Positions 22,101 to 30,886 of a stretch of 32,252 nt of DNA are shown here, in pieces. Within the stretch, counting starts at the first letter, position 1; the number at the start of each line of letters is the position of its first letter. This DNA is from JAFLTL01 sp964389525 (GTDB lineage: Bacteria; Bacteroidota; Bacteroidia; Bacteroidales; Muribaculaceae), in the NCBI GenBank assembly GCA_964389525.1, contig CAYMEX010000025.1, positions 1 through 32,252 on the forward strand. Direction: 5' to 3'. A program made the translations under genes and the position numbers. Under the pieces are notes generated by a model. That model was not told the origin of the DNA, ran no database searches, and saw only the letters and a list, made by a program, of their open reading frames with translations.

Positions 22101-23455
22101 AGCTCGGAGGTAAAATTGGCGGTCTTGTCGGAGCAATACTTCAGATTCTTGATGCGCTCGGAGACGATCCTTCCGGCTTTATCACCGGAGTGCTTGACAG
22201 TGTATTCGGGGCAATATCCCGTTTGCTTGAGCAGGTGTTTACGGGTGAGCTTGTGACAGGAGTGTTCAAATCACTTTTTAATGGAGTTGGAAGCATCTTC
22301 TCCGGCCTTTTCGGAAGCTCTAACGCATCGGAGGTCAAACGTACTACCGAGACGCTTACAAGACGCAATGAGGCGCTGACACGAGCTATTGAGCAGCTGA
22401 CCGATACGATTAAGTCAGCAAAGGGGGTCGAGTCTGTCAATGCCTACCAGCGCGCATATGACATGCAGAAGGAGCGGATCTCCAATCAAGGCAATATACT
22501 TGCCGCACAGCAAAGGTTGAATGGGTCGCATCACTCCAACAACTATTACATAAACAGAGCCATGACGTCGGCCGACTGGGCGCAGATCAACTCTTTTCTC
22601 GGTTTGTCGGGAGGAGATCGCAAACTGGCGGCATCGGAATTGTGGTCACTTACCCCCGAACAGCTCGCTTCTCTCCAGTCTCTGCCTGAGATATGGAGCA
22701 AAATCTATAACTCCGGCAAGTACGATAAAAAGGAGTTTATCGACGACTATATTGCATTGGCCGATACACTCGGCAGCTTGACGGATGACCTGAATGAGGC
22801 ATTGACTCAGACAACATTTGACGGCTTTTATGGCAACTTCGTATCTATGCTTATGGATATGGAGTCGGATGTGGATTCATTTGCCGATGACATATCCCAA
22901 CAGCTTGCAAAGTCATTTCTGGCTAATGAGATCGGCGCCAGATTTCAGGATCGGCTACGAAACTGGTATGATACCTGGGCTGAAGATATGAGGGATGGTG
23001 CGCTGTCTCAGGATGAAATCGGATTACTCAAATCACAATATGACCAATTTGTAAAAGAGGCGATTGCTGAACGTGATCGCATCGCGGCTATAACCGGCTA
23101 CACCGGGTCTGCGTCGACAACAAGCCAGACTGCGACATCCAAAGGATATCAGACCGTAAGCGAGGATACCATGACGGAAGCCAACGGACGCATGTCGGCG
23201 CTTTATATCTGTGGCGAGGCGATCCGGGAAGGACAGTCGGGCATTGCTGATGACATACGTAACGGCATGCAGATACTTCATACGGTGTTGCTGACTGCGA
23301 CAGAGGGCAATGATACCCTCAATGCGATTCTTTTGCAGCACGTGACTTCCAACGCACATCTGGCAGATATCGTGGAGTACCAGAAAAAGATCTGTGATTC
23401 TGTAGGAGAAGATCTGCACCGATCAATAACAGAACTAAGTAAAAAAGTTGCGTAA
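19106..23455 (+). CDS. tail tape measure protein
   Basis: At 1449 residues this fits a tape measure protein, which sets tail length and helps pass DNA through the membrane. Residues about 10-290 and 480-850 are long coiled coils rich in A, E, K and Q. Hydrophobic stretches occur at about 345-365 (ATPIGAVIMAIVLAFEALQS) and about 1000-1075 (for example IGGLVGAILQILDALGDD and SLFNGVGSIFSGLFG). The C-terminal quarter is more globular, with HHSNNYYINRAMTSADWAQI. It starts 3 bp after the chaperone-position gene. If the usual 1.5 angstrom per residue helical rule holds, a tail near 200 nm would follow; that is an inference. Confidence 0.93.
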   Translation: MAQSVIFDVRLDNTDFIAKMNAVKTAVSTTNDAVKQTKLVYDLDTSTVENKIAGLRSTIGILSDQIQKGESELAGLVGRIKEAVASGDDATFDKLSSDAEALSGALSSSRADLEAYTVALRTLEEASGVTATSISDIKAPALYTEEQYAKVQDLSKRIKEINGERVVVDIDPSRLEELDNELVGATDELRGLQSEAVAVAAALGSELGGKAGDASARLYELNAAVEAQTKTVADLQSQADKAAAAFEAAKQSGNATEVANARAQYEYLRDALANATAELNRLRGAQTDARTEWANVSAEVDKANSVIVRMCGGQEKYNQIVSVLPGPLKNVITGIQGVTSASLKFIATPIGAVIMAIVLAFEALQSYFTSSAEGQLQFAEASGYLSGVLGQLKEIVIAAGKAIYDYYRTMGNAFRAAWNLISGDLDGAKQAFEDLKQSAKDCADSVVAAAKQVGTSFSNMDAAGKAQGAIDRRRKELDLIEAQWGTQELRNEKTGEVYRSRVDLDKAVANAQLRMYDQSLSASAQKKAAAEYKAALKERYEAERYFTDERLKLKEEEARWTTNPLETEQELAKLREEDAQKEVEYTRQLATLRRRENRVDSRAEQGESREVAAAKKADAAEAKALREARALKDLEYQAEDARIAAMRDGEEKILAQMRLSHDRELEELDRQRQDYLQRKIDTARAEFEADQTNKGKVFDKSTIALSPEEEAEFDRVLEAVKARQEKESEDLYRAQMQSMYNYLKEYGTLQQQKLAIAQEYSRKISEAENEWQRKSLEKERDNAVASIDARSIASEIDWSLAFEGVGNVLGDIARETLAKVEDYMRTEEFDALSADNKKSYVDLRNKLKQETGGGASSPFALGQWSKIADQTKAYQNSVRDMQTANEAHARAVNAYIAAQERLKNATDDTERSMAQSALDIAKSGVDATAVAVTEAQADMRNRQSELKDSTEGAAQGLQNFASYLSEINSGSLYGFANGMSKLITSLIKGGDGVGKALGKLGGKIGGLVGAILQILDALGDDPSGFITGVLDSVFGAISRLLEQVFTGELVTGVFKSLFNGVGSIFSGLFGSSNASEVKRTTETLTRRNEALTRAIEQLTDTIKSAKGVESVNAYQRAYDMQKERISNQGNILAAQQRLNGSHHSNNYYINRAMTSADWAQINSFLGLSGGDRKLAASELWSLTPEQLASLQSLPEIWSKIYNSGKYDKKEFIDDYIALADTLGSLTDDLNEALTQTTFDGFYGNFVSMLMDMESDVDSFADDISQQLAKSFLANEIGARFQDRLRNWYDTWAEDMRDGALSQDEIGLLKSQYDQFVKEAIAERDRIAAITGYTGSASTTSQTATSKGYQTVSEDTMTEANGRMSALYICGEAIREGQSGIADDIRNGMQILHTVLLTATEGNDTLNAILLQHVTSNAHLADIVEYQKKICDSVGEDLHRSITELSKKVA

Positions 23456-23457
23456 TC

Positions 23458-23886
23458 ATGCCTAAAGGACAGCTATACATAAACGGAGTGGATGCCTTTG
23501 TCAAATGGGGGGTCTCGCTTAATCAGGACGGGTTGTCCGCGCTGATGACTCCGGCACCAAACAAGGAATATGTCTCCAACAATAGCCGGATTGATCATGG
23601 TGTATTATATGCAGATGATCCATCTACAGTAAAAGTTGACGAGCGTCAGGTCAACATAACGTTTAACCTCATTGCATCGACTGAAGATCAGTTTTTTGCG
23701 CGCTATGCGGCATTTTGTACAGAGGTGCTTGAACCGGGTGTTGTCAATATCAGAACCTCGTTTCAGCCGACTGTACTTTACCGGTGCAAATATCAGTCAT
23801 GCACACAATTTACTCAGTTTATGCGCGGTATCGCACACTTTTCGCTGCGGTTGACCGAGTCCAATCCTAAAAACAGATCGCTATGA
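23458..23886 (+). CDS. distal tail (Dit-like) protein
   Basis: The 142-residue protein starts 2 bp after the tape measure and overlaps the large hub gene (ATGA), the usual place of a distal tail protein. The sequence opens with GQLYINGVDAFVKWGVSL and contains VDERQVNITFNLIASTEDQFFARYAAFC, a strand-helix pattern like Dit N-terminal domains, and ends with strands (FTQFMRGIAHFSLRL). It lacks a C-terminal galectin-like module and is shorter than most Dit proteins, so it may be a simplified version. The assignment combines shape and context. Confidence 0.65.
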   Translation: MPKGQLYINGVDAFVKWGVSLNQDGLSALMTPAPNKEYVSNNSRIDHGVLYADDPSTVKVDERQVNITFNLIASTEDQFFARYAAFCTEVLEPGVVNIRTSFQPTVLYRCKYQSCTQFTQFMRGIAHFSLRLTESNPKNRSL

Positions 23887-26800
23887 CTCCGACGATAAAC
23901 ATATACCGGGCGGACGGCACAGTGCTGATGGAGGTCGTCGTGACCAAGGATGCAGCTGCGCGTGAATCGCTGATGACAGAGGACTGCATAGAGCTGCGAT
24001 GGAGTGCGACGGGCTATTCTGTGCTGCCAGAAGGGGCCTACATAACCGATGATGCCGGGGAACGTTACAGGCTTCTCCGGTCATATTATCCATCGCAAAA
24101 AAATGAGTTGAGGTGTGATTATTCCCCTGAATTTTTGTCGAGAGTAATGTGTTGGTCGGCCGTACCATTGTTCTTTTACACTTACGCGGCCGACGGCGTG
24201 ACCATAACCTCAAGGGAAGCTGAATGGTCACTTACGGCGACACCTGCGACATTCATGTCATACCTGGCTCGCGTTATAGAAGCCGAGACCGGGGAACGCT
24301 GGACGGTGACCGTCAGTGATGATATTAAACAGACTACGGCGTCAGTGACATTTCAGTCGACAGATGTATTGTCGGGACTTAACGCAATTGCCTCTGCTTT
24401 TGGCACAGAATGGAGAGCGGATAAGAAATCCAATACTTTGCATCTCGGTGCCGCATCTTATGGCGATCCTATAAGGCTGGAGGTCGGGAACAATGTGGGT
24501 GTTCCGTCAACGACTGCAAGCAGAGAGGAGTATGGCAACCGATATTATGTACTCGGGTCATCCCGTAATATAACTCAATCTTACGAGGGGGCCAACGTAA
24601 ATAATCTGGTAACCCGGAAACTCACTCTTGATCCCGACAAATACCCGGGCGGGTATATTGATACACGCCCGGGGCTGACAAAGAGTGAGATCGTGCCGAG
24701 ATATCTGACATTTGATAATATCTATCCGCGTTCTGCTCTTGTCGCTTATGATGTGCGGTGCCGTCTTGTCTATCGCATGAATGAGAGCGGTGACAAGATA
24801 CTGATAGGTACGACCGCCACCGGCGATCCGATATACGACCAATATGCCATCTGGTATTTTAAGGCCAAGGATAAAACAACAGGCAAGCAGTATCTGTTTG
24901 ACTCTGCCGACCTTATTGAGCGGCAGACGTTGTCGGTATCGTTTCTTGGAGGTGCATTGACCGGACGCGATTTTGAACTGACCTACCACGATAGTGCCAA
25001 GGTTGTAAATACTACAGATGGCACGCCTCTGCAAGTCGACAAGGGTGATTTTGAGATCAACTTTGTGGAGGAGGGAGGCTATATCATTCCGGCGGTAACA
25101 GCCCTGGTGCCGGCGGACGGGGACGCTCTGACCCTGTTTAATATAAAAATGCCGACGGAATACTATGCATCGGCCTATCTTGAGCTTGAGGCGGCGGCAT
25201 TGAAAGAGATCGACCGTAGAAATCGCGATCTGAACAACTATGAGGTACAGAGCAATGCGGTAAGGTTCTATGATAATGATCCCGGCCTTGCTGTAGGGCG
25301 CAATGTTGTTTTTGTCAATGTTGACGGCCAAGAAGTGTCTACACGTGTGCTGTCGATTGTGCGCAAACTTGACCGTCCATGCGAACAGACGATCACTCTT
25401 GGCAATGAAGTGGTAAAAGGCGCGATGTCTGAGATAAAGGACAACGTTGTCAATGCCAATACAAACTTGGCTGTAATATCACAACTTCAGGAGTTGAATA
25501 CTGCCTTTACCCAGGCATATACGCGTGCGCAGCAGCAGATGATCGAGGGCTTTGCTCGTATGAGCCAGATCTGGAAGCTTGATGAGGATGGTAATGTGTA
25601 CACGGAGCGGAATGTGTATTCTTACGGTGATATGGTGTCGGGCGGCAAGAGCGATGGGCTTGGCGGGGTTGGTGGCGTGGGCGGTGCGCTCAACCTCTTT
25701 GACCTGCTCGATGTGGAGCTGACGGACCGTGTCAATGGCGACCTGATCGCGTGGAACGGCTCAAAGTGGACCAACATACGACTGTCAGACATTAAGCTGG
25801 ATCTGACGGGTTACGCGACAGAGGCATGGGTGAAAGCACGGGGGTATCTGACGAGTCAATCGCTTGCCGGATATGCAACGCAAACATGGGTCGAGGGCAA
25901 GGGCTATGCGCTCGCTTCGGATCTCAGTGATTATCTGCCTTTGATAGGCGGTACGCTTACCGGGCCGCTTACAATGGGCGGTGATGCCTCACATCGTATC
26001 TACTTCAAAGATGCAGAACACTACATAGAACTTGATGAAGACGGCAATTTCCACTTTTCGCACAACGTCTACAGTGACGGTGATATGGTGTCGGGTGGCA
26101 AGAGCGATGGGCTTGGTGGAGCCGGTGGCGTGAGCGGTGCGCTCAACCTCTTTGACCTGCTCGATGTGGAGCTGTCGGATCGTGTCGATGGCGATCTGAT
26201 TGCGTGGAACGGCGCAAAGTGGACCAACATACGACAGTCAGACATAACGCCGGATCTGACGGGTTACGCGACAGAGGCATGGGTAAAAGCGCAGGGGTAT
26301 CTGACGCGTCAATCGCTTGCCGGATATGCGACGCAACAGTGGGTCGAGGGCAAGGGGTATGCACTCGCTTCGGATCTTGGCGGGTATCTGCCTTTGACGG
26401 GCGGCACGCTAACCGGGCCGCTTACAATGGGCGGTGATGCCTCACATCGTATCTACTTCAAAGATGCAGAACACTACATAGAACTTGATGAAGACGGCAA
26501 TTTCCACTTTTCGCACAACGTCTACAGTGACGGTGATATGGTGTCGGGTGGTTGGCAGACGCCGGGCGAAGATGATGTGCCAGTTGTCGCTGCATTGTCG
26601 GATCTGACCGATGTTCAGCTCGCGGGACTTGCCGTCGGTGATCTGATCCAGTGGAACGGCACGGACTGGGTCAATGTCAAGGCGTCGGAACTTGGCTTAG
26701 GTGGGTCGGTGGATCTGAGCAACTATGTGACGCTGAACACGCCGCAGGAGATAGCGGGGGCAAAGACATTTACTGCAACACTTAAATCTGTCTCTACTTT

Positions 26801-28628
26801 AATTGCCAAAGAGATACAGATAACCGGCAGTGCATCGGCCACGGGGAGCTGGATTAAATCTGACGCTATTAATAATCTGTTCTTTCAAGCAGGTAATAAG
26901 TCTTTACTTGTACTGGATGGGGCTAATAATGCCGTAAGAAGTGCTGGCTCACTTGCGGGGACAATTTTACTCGGCCGCTCTGATATTCCATGGAGCACGG
27001 TCTATGCCAACATGTTTATCAAGCCTGGTGGCACGTCTGCGCAGTTCCTCAAAGCAGACGGCAGCGTGGACGACAGCTCTTATCTGACAGGTATACCTAC
27101 AGCATCTTGCGTTGCAGATTTTAATGCCTATATGGCCGGATTGAGAGGTCTGACTGTGCGCTCTGGTAGCGGAACAGAAACTTATGGCGCAATCCGCAAG
27201 TTTGATGTTGTTTTTGATGTTGGTTATAGTTGGGCTCGCTTTTTTAGATTGATGCACAATAGACAAGACGGAAATCTTAGGTTTCAGGGATCTATTAGCG
27301 CAGAAAATGGTGGATGGGCCACGGAGCGCACGCTGCTTGATAGCGTAAATTGTGGTAGCTATGCCGTCACAGCTCTCGGAACCAGCGGCAATTATGTGAC
27401 TTGGACGAAGAACGGAACAGCTAACAATATTACAGTGCCGCATGCTTCTAAAGCGCGATTTCTCGAAGAGGCTACAGGATTGGCACGTGGCAACTATGAC
27501 ACTTCTGTTGAAACTCCATCGTCATTGCCTGCCGGTATCAGAGTGCGGTTTAAACGCAAAGAGGGTGCGGCATCTTCATATTACTGGAATACTCTTATTG
27601 ATCTCACGGCATTCTCAGGTGGATCATCATCCGGGGCAGGTTATCGCAATCAGTTCCTGTTTGTCAATTCTGAGAATATTAGCGACGGGACTTTTTGGGT
27701 ACGCAATGGTGTTGACTCATCATGGAGTGCGTGGCGCAGGGTTCTGACCGATGCCAACTATGCTTCTATAATCGATGCCCGATATGTTACACTTGGAACC
27801 ACGCAGACAATAAGCGGTGTCAAGACATTTACCAGTAATATTACCTGTTCGAGGACAGGAGCGGCGGCTCAGGTTATAGCTGGTCGAGACGGCCGAAATG
27901 TATCACTGCATTCCGACTCCAATAGAGGTGTGTATGACAACTCCGGGAGCGGGTGGCTGATCGGCACAAACGGAACCAATACCTTTTTGATGCGTGGCAA
28001 CGTCGGCATAGGCACAACCTCGCCCGCATATAAGCTCGATGTAACAGGTACAATCTATGCCACTAACGCTATAACATGCCCGTACATTGGTATGTCAAAC
28101 AGTGCAACCAACCCAAATCTGGTTATGGTGCTTAATAATCGCAGGTGGTATGCACAGCTATATCAAGACAAAATGTATCTCGGCGTCGGGGTTGATAAAG
28201 GGATCTATATTGATATCAACGGTAATCTGTTCAGTCCGGGTGACCAAGTGTCGGCATCGTCGTCGGATCGTCGGTTGAAGCAGCGGTTTGCTGTCGAGGA
28301 CTACACGGCGCGCATCATGCGGCTTGGTGCGGTGATGGACTATGAGTGGAGTGACAAGGCCCGTGCACTTGATCCGGGCAAGTATGATGCTGTGCGGCAC
28401 AGCTCGGTAGTGTGGCAGCGTGCCCGCAAGGTCGGCATACCGGGGTTCTGCGGTGTCGACGGCCGTGGCTACGGTTTTGTCAACTGGCTTAACAAGGATT
28501 ATCAGGCGTCGCTGCTCGGAGCCGTGCAGGAAACAATCAGAACTGTGCGCCGGCATGACGATGAGATCAGGCAGCTGTATCGTCGCGTCAATGAGTTGGA
28601 GGGAACGGTTAACAACAAATGCGCTTAA
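23883..28628 (+). CDS. tail hub/fibre protein with tandem repeats and S74 intramolecular chaperone
   Basis: At 1581 residues this probably combines the tail-tip hub with the receptor-binding fibre. Residues 1 to about 560 are strand-rich and fit a Tal/gp27-like hub. From about 580 two full 151-residue repeats and a partial third carry MVSGG..., the FDLLDVEL and GDLIAWNG segments, and LTGPLTMGGDASHRIYFKDA. The C-terminus (about 1455-1575) is an S74 peptidase domain: SSSDRRLKQRF marks the self-cleavage site, and a coiled coil (EIRQLYRRVNELEG) closes it. Such domains trimerise the fibre and release themselves. Overlap of 4 bp with the Dit-like gene; the next gene starts 3 bp later. Confidence 0.88.
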   Translation: MTPTINIYRADGTVLMEVVVTKDAAARESLMTEDCIELRWSATGYSVLPEGAYITDDAGERYRLLRSYYPSQKNELRCDYSPEFLSRVMCWSAVPLFFYTYAADGVTITSREAEWSLTATPATFMSYLARVIEAETGERWTVTVSDDIKQTTASVTFQSTDVLSGLNAIASAFGTEWRADKKSNTLHLGAASYGDPIRLEVGNNVGVPSTTASREEYGNRYYVLGSSRNITQSYEGANVNNLVTRKLTLDPDKYPGGYIDTRPGLTKSEIVPRYLTFDNIYPRSALVAYDVRCRLVYRMNESGDKILIGTTATGDPIYDQYAIWYFKAKDKTTGKQYLFDSADLIERQTLSVSFLGGALTGRDFELTYHDSAKVVNTTDGTPLQVDKGDFEINFVEEGGYIIPAVTALVPADGDALTLFNIKMPTEYYASAYLELEAAALKEIDRRNRDLNNYEVQSNAVRFYDNDPGLAVGRNVVFVNVDGQEVSTRVLSIVRKLDRPCEQTITLGNEVVKGAMSEIKDNVVNANTNLAVISQLQELNTAFTQAYTRAQQQMIEGFARMSQIWKLDEDGNVYTERNVYSYGDMVSGGKSDGLGGVGGVGGALNLFDLLDVELTDRVNGDLIAWNGSKWTNIRLSDIKLDLTGYATEAWVKARGYLTSQSLAGYATQTWVEGKGYALASDLSDYLPLIGGTLTGPLTMGGDASHRIYFKDAEHYIELDEDGNFHFSHNVYSDGDMVSGGKSDGLGGAGGVSGALNLFDLLDVELSDRVDGDLIAWNGAKWTNIRQSDITPDLTGYATEAWVKAQGYLTRQSLAGYATQQWVEGKGYALASDLGGYLPLTGGTLTGPLTMGGDASHRIYFKDAEHYIELDEDGNFHFSHNVYSDGDMVSGGWQTPGEDDVPVVAALSDLTDVQLAGLAVGDLIQWNGTDWVNVKASELGLGGSVDLSNYVTLNTPQEIAGAKTFTATLKSVSTLIAKEIQITGSASATGSWIKSDAINNLFFQAGNKSLLVLDGANNAVRSAGSLAGTILLGRSDIPWSTVYANMFIKPGGTSAQFLKADGSVDDSSYLTGIPTASCVADFNAYMAGLRGLTVRSGSGTETYGAIRKFDVVFDVGYSWARFFRLMHNRQDGNLRFQGSISAENGGWATERTLLDSVNCGSYAVTALGTSGNYVTWTKNGTANNITVPHASKARFLEEATGLARGNYDTSVETPSSLPAGIRVRFKRKEGAASSYYWNTLIDLTAFSGGSSSGAGYRNQFLFVNSENISDGTFWVRNGVDSSWSAWRRVLTDANYASIIDARYVTLGTTQTISGVKTFTSNITCSRTGAAAQVIAGRDGRNVSLHSDSNRGVYDNSGSGWLIGTNGTNTFLMRGNVGIGTTSPAYKLDVTGTIYATNAITCPYIGMSNSATNPNLVMVLNNRRWYAQLYQDKMYLGVGVDKGIYIDINGNLFSPGDQVSASSSDRRLKQRFAVEDYTARIMRLGAVMDYEWSDKARALDPGKYDAVRHSSVVWQRARKVGIPGFCGVDGRGYGFVNWLNKDYQASLLGAVQETIRTVRRHDDEIRQLYRRVNELEGTVNNKCA
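25626..26551 (+). repeat. 453-bp in-frame tandem repeat within the fibre gene
   Basis: The sequence GGTGATATGGTGTCGGG occurs at 25626, 26079 and 26532, exactly 453 bp apart each time (151 codons). The block 25959-26098 (140 bp) is identical to 26412-26551, including silent positions, which indicates recent duplication or gene conversion. The first and second units differ at scattered sites (for example VNGD/VDGD, SDIKLD/SDITPD). The third unit diverges after MVSGG. Confidence 0.9.
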
Positions 28629-28631
28629 ACG

Positions 28632-29861
28632 ATGGCAAATTCAGGTGGTATAATAACGGGACCTATCAGGCTGTGGTCGGATGTGCGTTCGGTGCTTGGT
28701 GTGGCGACGGGCTCGCAGGGTGAACTGTGCCTGTCCTCAAAGATTAATCTAAGCAGTAAGGTAAAACCGCAGTCTGTCGCAACAACAGGTACGGAGCCGG
28801 CATTTTATTCCAATGGCAGCTATGCCGAGCAGCTTGTGGCACGCAATGAGGCAATAAAGAAGGGGTGTTATGGCATTACCAATATACCGTGGTTCACAAG
28901 TGCATCGAGCATGGTGCGCTGGATGTATGGAGAGAGCGGTGTCTATCCCGACAATCTGTATGGTGTGAACAAGAGTGGGACATGGACCTGGCGCAAGCCT
29001 ACAAAGTTTCGTAAAATCGACTTCGACGGTTACAATCACCTCGCACAGCCGCTTTCAAGGGGCTACAGCACATCGAGCGTTGAGGTGCCGCTTTACGCCT
29101 CAACATATATGCTTGCTTTGCTCAACGGTGACAGCACCGGGATTATGCTTAAAGATATTTGTGAGCTGGGCGTATGGTGGGGTGGCGGCGAGGCCGGAAG
29201 TCAGGACAGCCTCTATCTCGGGCTGTGCGTTTCGAGTAATTCGTCAAACAAGATGGCAATGCTGTTTTCGGACATGAGGCCGCAGAATATGACGTATGAG
29301 GCGCAATATGAGATCGTGTCATCGCAGTTTTTCAGCATATTCAAAGACGCTGATCTCCCGGCCAACTGCAAGGCATTTATATTTCTCGCCGCGCTGACAG
29401 GTAGCAAGCCTACCGGGATTGTGACACCGGGCAGCCTGAGCGGACTGTTCTGCCCGATCGTGTGTTCAGAGCAAACGATACGTTTCAGCAAAGAGGGTCT
29501 AAAGATCATGGTTACAGTTGTCGGTGAGCTCAGGACGGAGACAGATACCAAAGTCTACTGCCGTCTAAGGCTCGTGAACGAATCGCGGAACGACTATTAT
29601 ATACAGCCGACACTGTCTCTGGTTAATGGCAGTAACAACAACGTCCTCGACTCCCGCAGTTGGTCACGTCAGCTGCTCGCTCCCGGCGGCACGTTCCTGC
29701 AGACAGATATAATGCTTGATCGTGGCAGTGTGGAGGGCTACAAGCTGTACACAAGAGCCGAGGTAAGGATATATACTGTAGCGACAGGCGGCGTGCATGT
29801 GGCCATATTGGACTCAGGTACGCAAAACATATATCAGGGTACGCTTCCGCCATGGACGTAA
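28632..29861 (+). CDS. hypothetical tail-tip or accessory fibre protein
   Basis: This 409-residue protein is encoded 3 bp after the fibre gene. It opens with a short region (SGGIITGPIRLWSDVRSVLG) in the style of fibre-associated proteins, has a central part with WFTSASSMVRWMYGESG and GVWWGGGEAGSQD, and ends in beta-rich sequence (KVYCRLRLVNESRNDYYIQP). There is no signal peptide or catalytic motif I can name. The location suggests a tail-tip or receptor-binding accessory protein, but that rests on context only. Confidence 0.6.
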   Translation: MANSGGIITGPIRLWSDVRSVLGVATGSQGELCLSSKINLSSKVKPQSVATTGTEPAFYSNGSYAEQLVARNEAIKKGCYGITNIPWFTSASSMVRWMYGESGVYPDNLYGVNKSGTWTWRKPTKFRKIDFDGYNHLAQPLSRGYSTSSVEVPLYASTYMLALLNGDSTGIMLKDICELGVWWGGGEAGSQDSLYLGLCVSSNSSNKMAMLFSDMRPQNMTYEAQYEIVSSQFFSIFKDADLPANCKAFIFLAALTGSKPTGIVTPGSLSGLFCPIVCSEQTIRFSKEGLKIMVTVVGELRTETDTKVYCRLRLVNESRNDYYIQPTLSLVNGSNNNVLDSRSWSRQLLAPGGTFLQTDIMLDRGSVEGYKLYTRAEVRIYTVATGGVHVAILDSGTQNIYQGTLPPWT

Positions 29862-29920
29862 CTGCACAAGAGAGATTAACCAATTGTAATATACAACAAT
29901 AATATCTAAAACATAAGACT

Positions 29921-30238
29921 ATGAACGAGAGATTAACAGTGCTTGAGCTTGTAAGCAAGACCGAAAGGGTCAGAGTAGTAACCGCTGACGGTAAATACAG
30001 CCTCGAGGGGAACTGCATAAGCGACAGCCGGGGTATAACAGATTTTAGCGGCGGTAACATCGTGCGCGATGACGGCGTGAATGTCGCTCATGTTCAGTCG
30101 TGGTCGCGCAACGGTGCCATCACGATACAGTTTCACTCCGGGCATGACGTCGAGGAGGTTTCCGCTATCGCTAAAGAGCTGGTCGGCGCACTCAGGGACA
30201 CAACTGCAAATGCTACAGAGGAAGGAGGTGCGGCATGA
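29921..30238 (+). CDS. small hypothetical late protein
   Basis: The 105-residue product starts 59 bp after the previous gene, behind an A/T-rich stretch, and overlaps the next gene by ATGA. Its sequence has several strand-like stretches (LTVLELVSKTERVRVVTADG, GVNVAHVQSW, AITIQFHSG) and a C-terminal helix (EVSAIAKELVGALRDTTAN). It may be a small tail or fibre-assembly protein, but no family is recognised. Confidence 0.55.
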   Translation: MNERLTVLELVSKTERVRVVTADGKYSLEGNCISDSRGITDFSGGNIVRDDGVNVAHVQSWSRNGAITIQFHSGHDVEEVSAIAKELVGALRDTTANATEEGGAA

Positions 30239-30663
30239 AGTACGTTGAAGTGATAAACCGCATGCACGTGCTCGGCGATGCCCTGCAGCTGACGTTATCG
30301 GCCAAAGCCCTGTCGGAGACGCTGCTGCTTCGCGCCCACTATGCAAAGGGCATGAACGAATGGCAGACGATGTGCGAGCAGGTCGGCAAGGACATGCCGC
30401 GTGAGGAAGGCGAGGAAGAAGCCGCCTACCTGAAACGTCTCAATGACATGGTCGCGCCGAAGTCGGAGGAAGATGCACCGACGGTGGCCGACCGCCGTTA
30501 CAGCAAAGAAGCTTTTGAGGCTGTCTGCGCTGCGGCGATCGAGGCCGGAGAGGTGCTGAGCTCGGTGCACCTCACAAAGGACTACAAGCCCGCAAAGGTG
30601 CCCGCATGGCTGTGGCTCGAGTATCTCGCCGCAAATCTTGTGCAGGAGCGAGTGATAGTTTGA
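30235..30663 (+). CDS. small hypothetical late protein
   Basis: This 142-residue, mainly helical and acidic protein is translationally coupled (ATGA) to the gene before it. It has an N-terminal helical segment with leucine-rich pattern (VLGDALQLTLSAKALSETLL), an acidic loop (PREEGEEEAAYLKRLN), and a C-terminal tryptophan-containing end (VPAWLWLEYLAANLVQERV). It is the last gene of the structural block; a fibre-assembly or chaperone role is possible. Function unknown. Confidence 0.55.
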   Translation: MKYVEVINRMHVLGDALQLTLSAKALSETLLLRAHYAKGMNEWQTMCEQVGKDMPREEGEEEAAYLKRLNDMVAPKSEEDAPTVADRRYSKEAFEAVCAAAIEAGEVLSSVHLTKDYKPAKVPAWLWLEYLAANLVQERVIV

Positions 30664-30726
30664 ATACTGTTTAAATAGCGATAAAACGCCATTAAAACAT
30701 GACCTGACACATTACCTACATTCTAC

Positions 30727-30865
30727 CCGGGGAGCTGTAAAAATGCCCCCGGCCTGTTAAATTGTCGTCTCACTTACATTTTAACAAAAGCACGGTACAC
30801 CGAACCTCCGGGGGCATTATGTCCTCCCGGTTCGATGTACCGTGTGATATTTATGTAAGTGAGAC
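30727..30865 (+). promoter_or_regulatory. large structured region with competing hairpins before the HTH gene
   Basis: The 223-bp gap 30664-30886 holds no gene but a long palindrome. GTCTCACTTACAT (30767-30779) and ATGTAAGTGAGAC (30853-30865) are perfect 13-bp arms. CACGGTACACCGAACC (30791-30806) and GGTTCGATGTACCGTG (30829-30844) are 16-bp arms with one mismatch. AATGCCCCCGG (30742-30752) is perfectly complementary to CCGGGGGCATT (30808-30818), and its CCCCGG can instead pair with CCGGGG (30727-30732). The G-rich and C-rich segments therefore compete for partners, as in an attenuator. Terminator, attenuator or small RNA are all possible. Confidence 0.6.
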
Positions 30866-30886
30866 ATTGCAAAATTAATAAAAAGT

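Noticed and set aside
24558..25331. A 257-codon ORF on the minus strand within the fibre gene
   Set aside because: It lies wholly opposite a well-supported gene, has no recognisable domain and no neighbours on its strand.
25626..26551. Regular repeats that might be a CRISPR array
   Set aside because: The period is 453 bp, the repeats are in frame inside a tail fibre gene, and there are no short spacers.
23883..28628. Diversity-generating retroelement or shufflon acting on the fibre gene
   Set aside because: No reverse transcriptase, no template/variable repeat pair and no invertase gene were found in the window.
30791..30844. tRNA-like T-arm (GGTTCGA) in the structured region
   Set aside because: No 7-bp acceptor stem, anticodon arm or D-arm with tRNA spacing surrounds it; it is one arm of a long hairpin.
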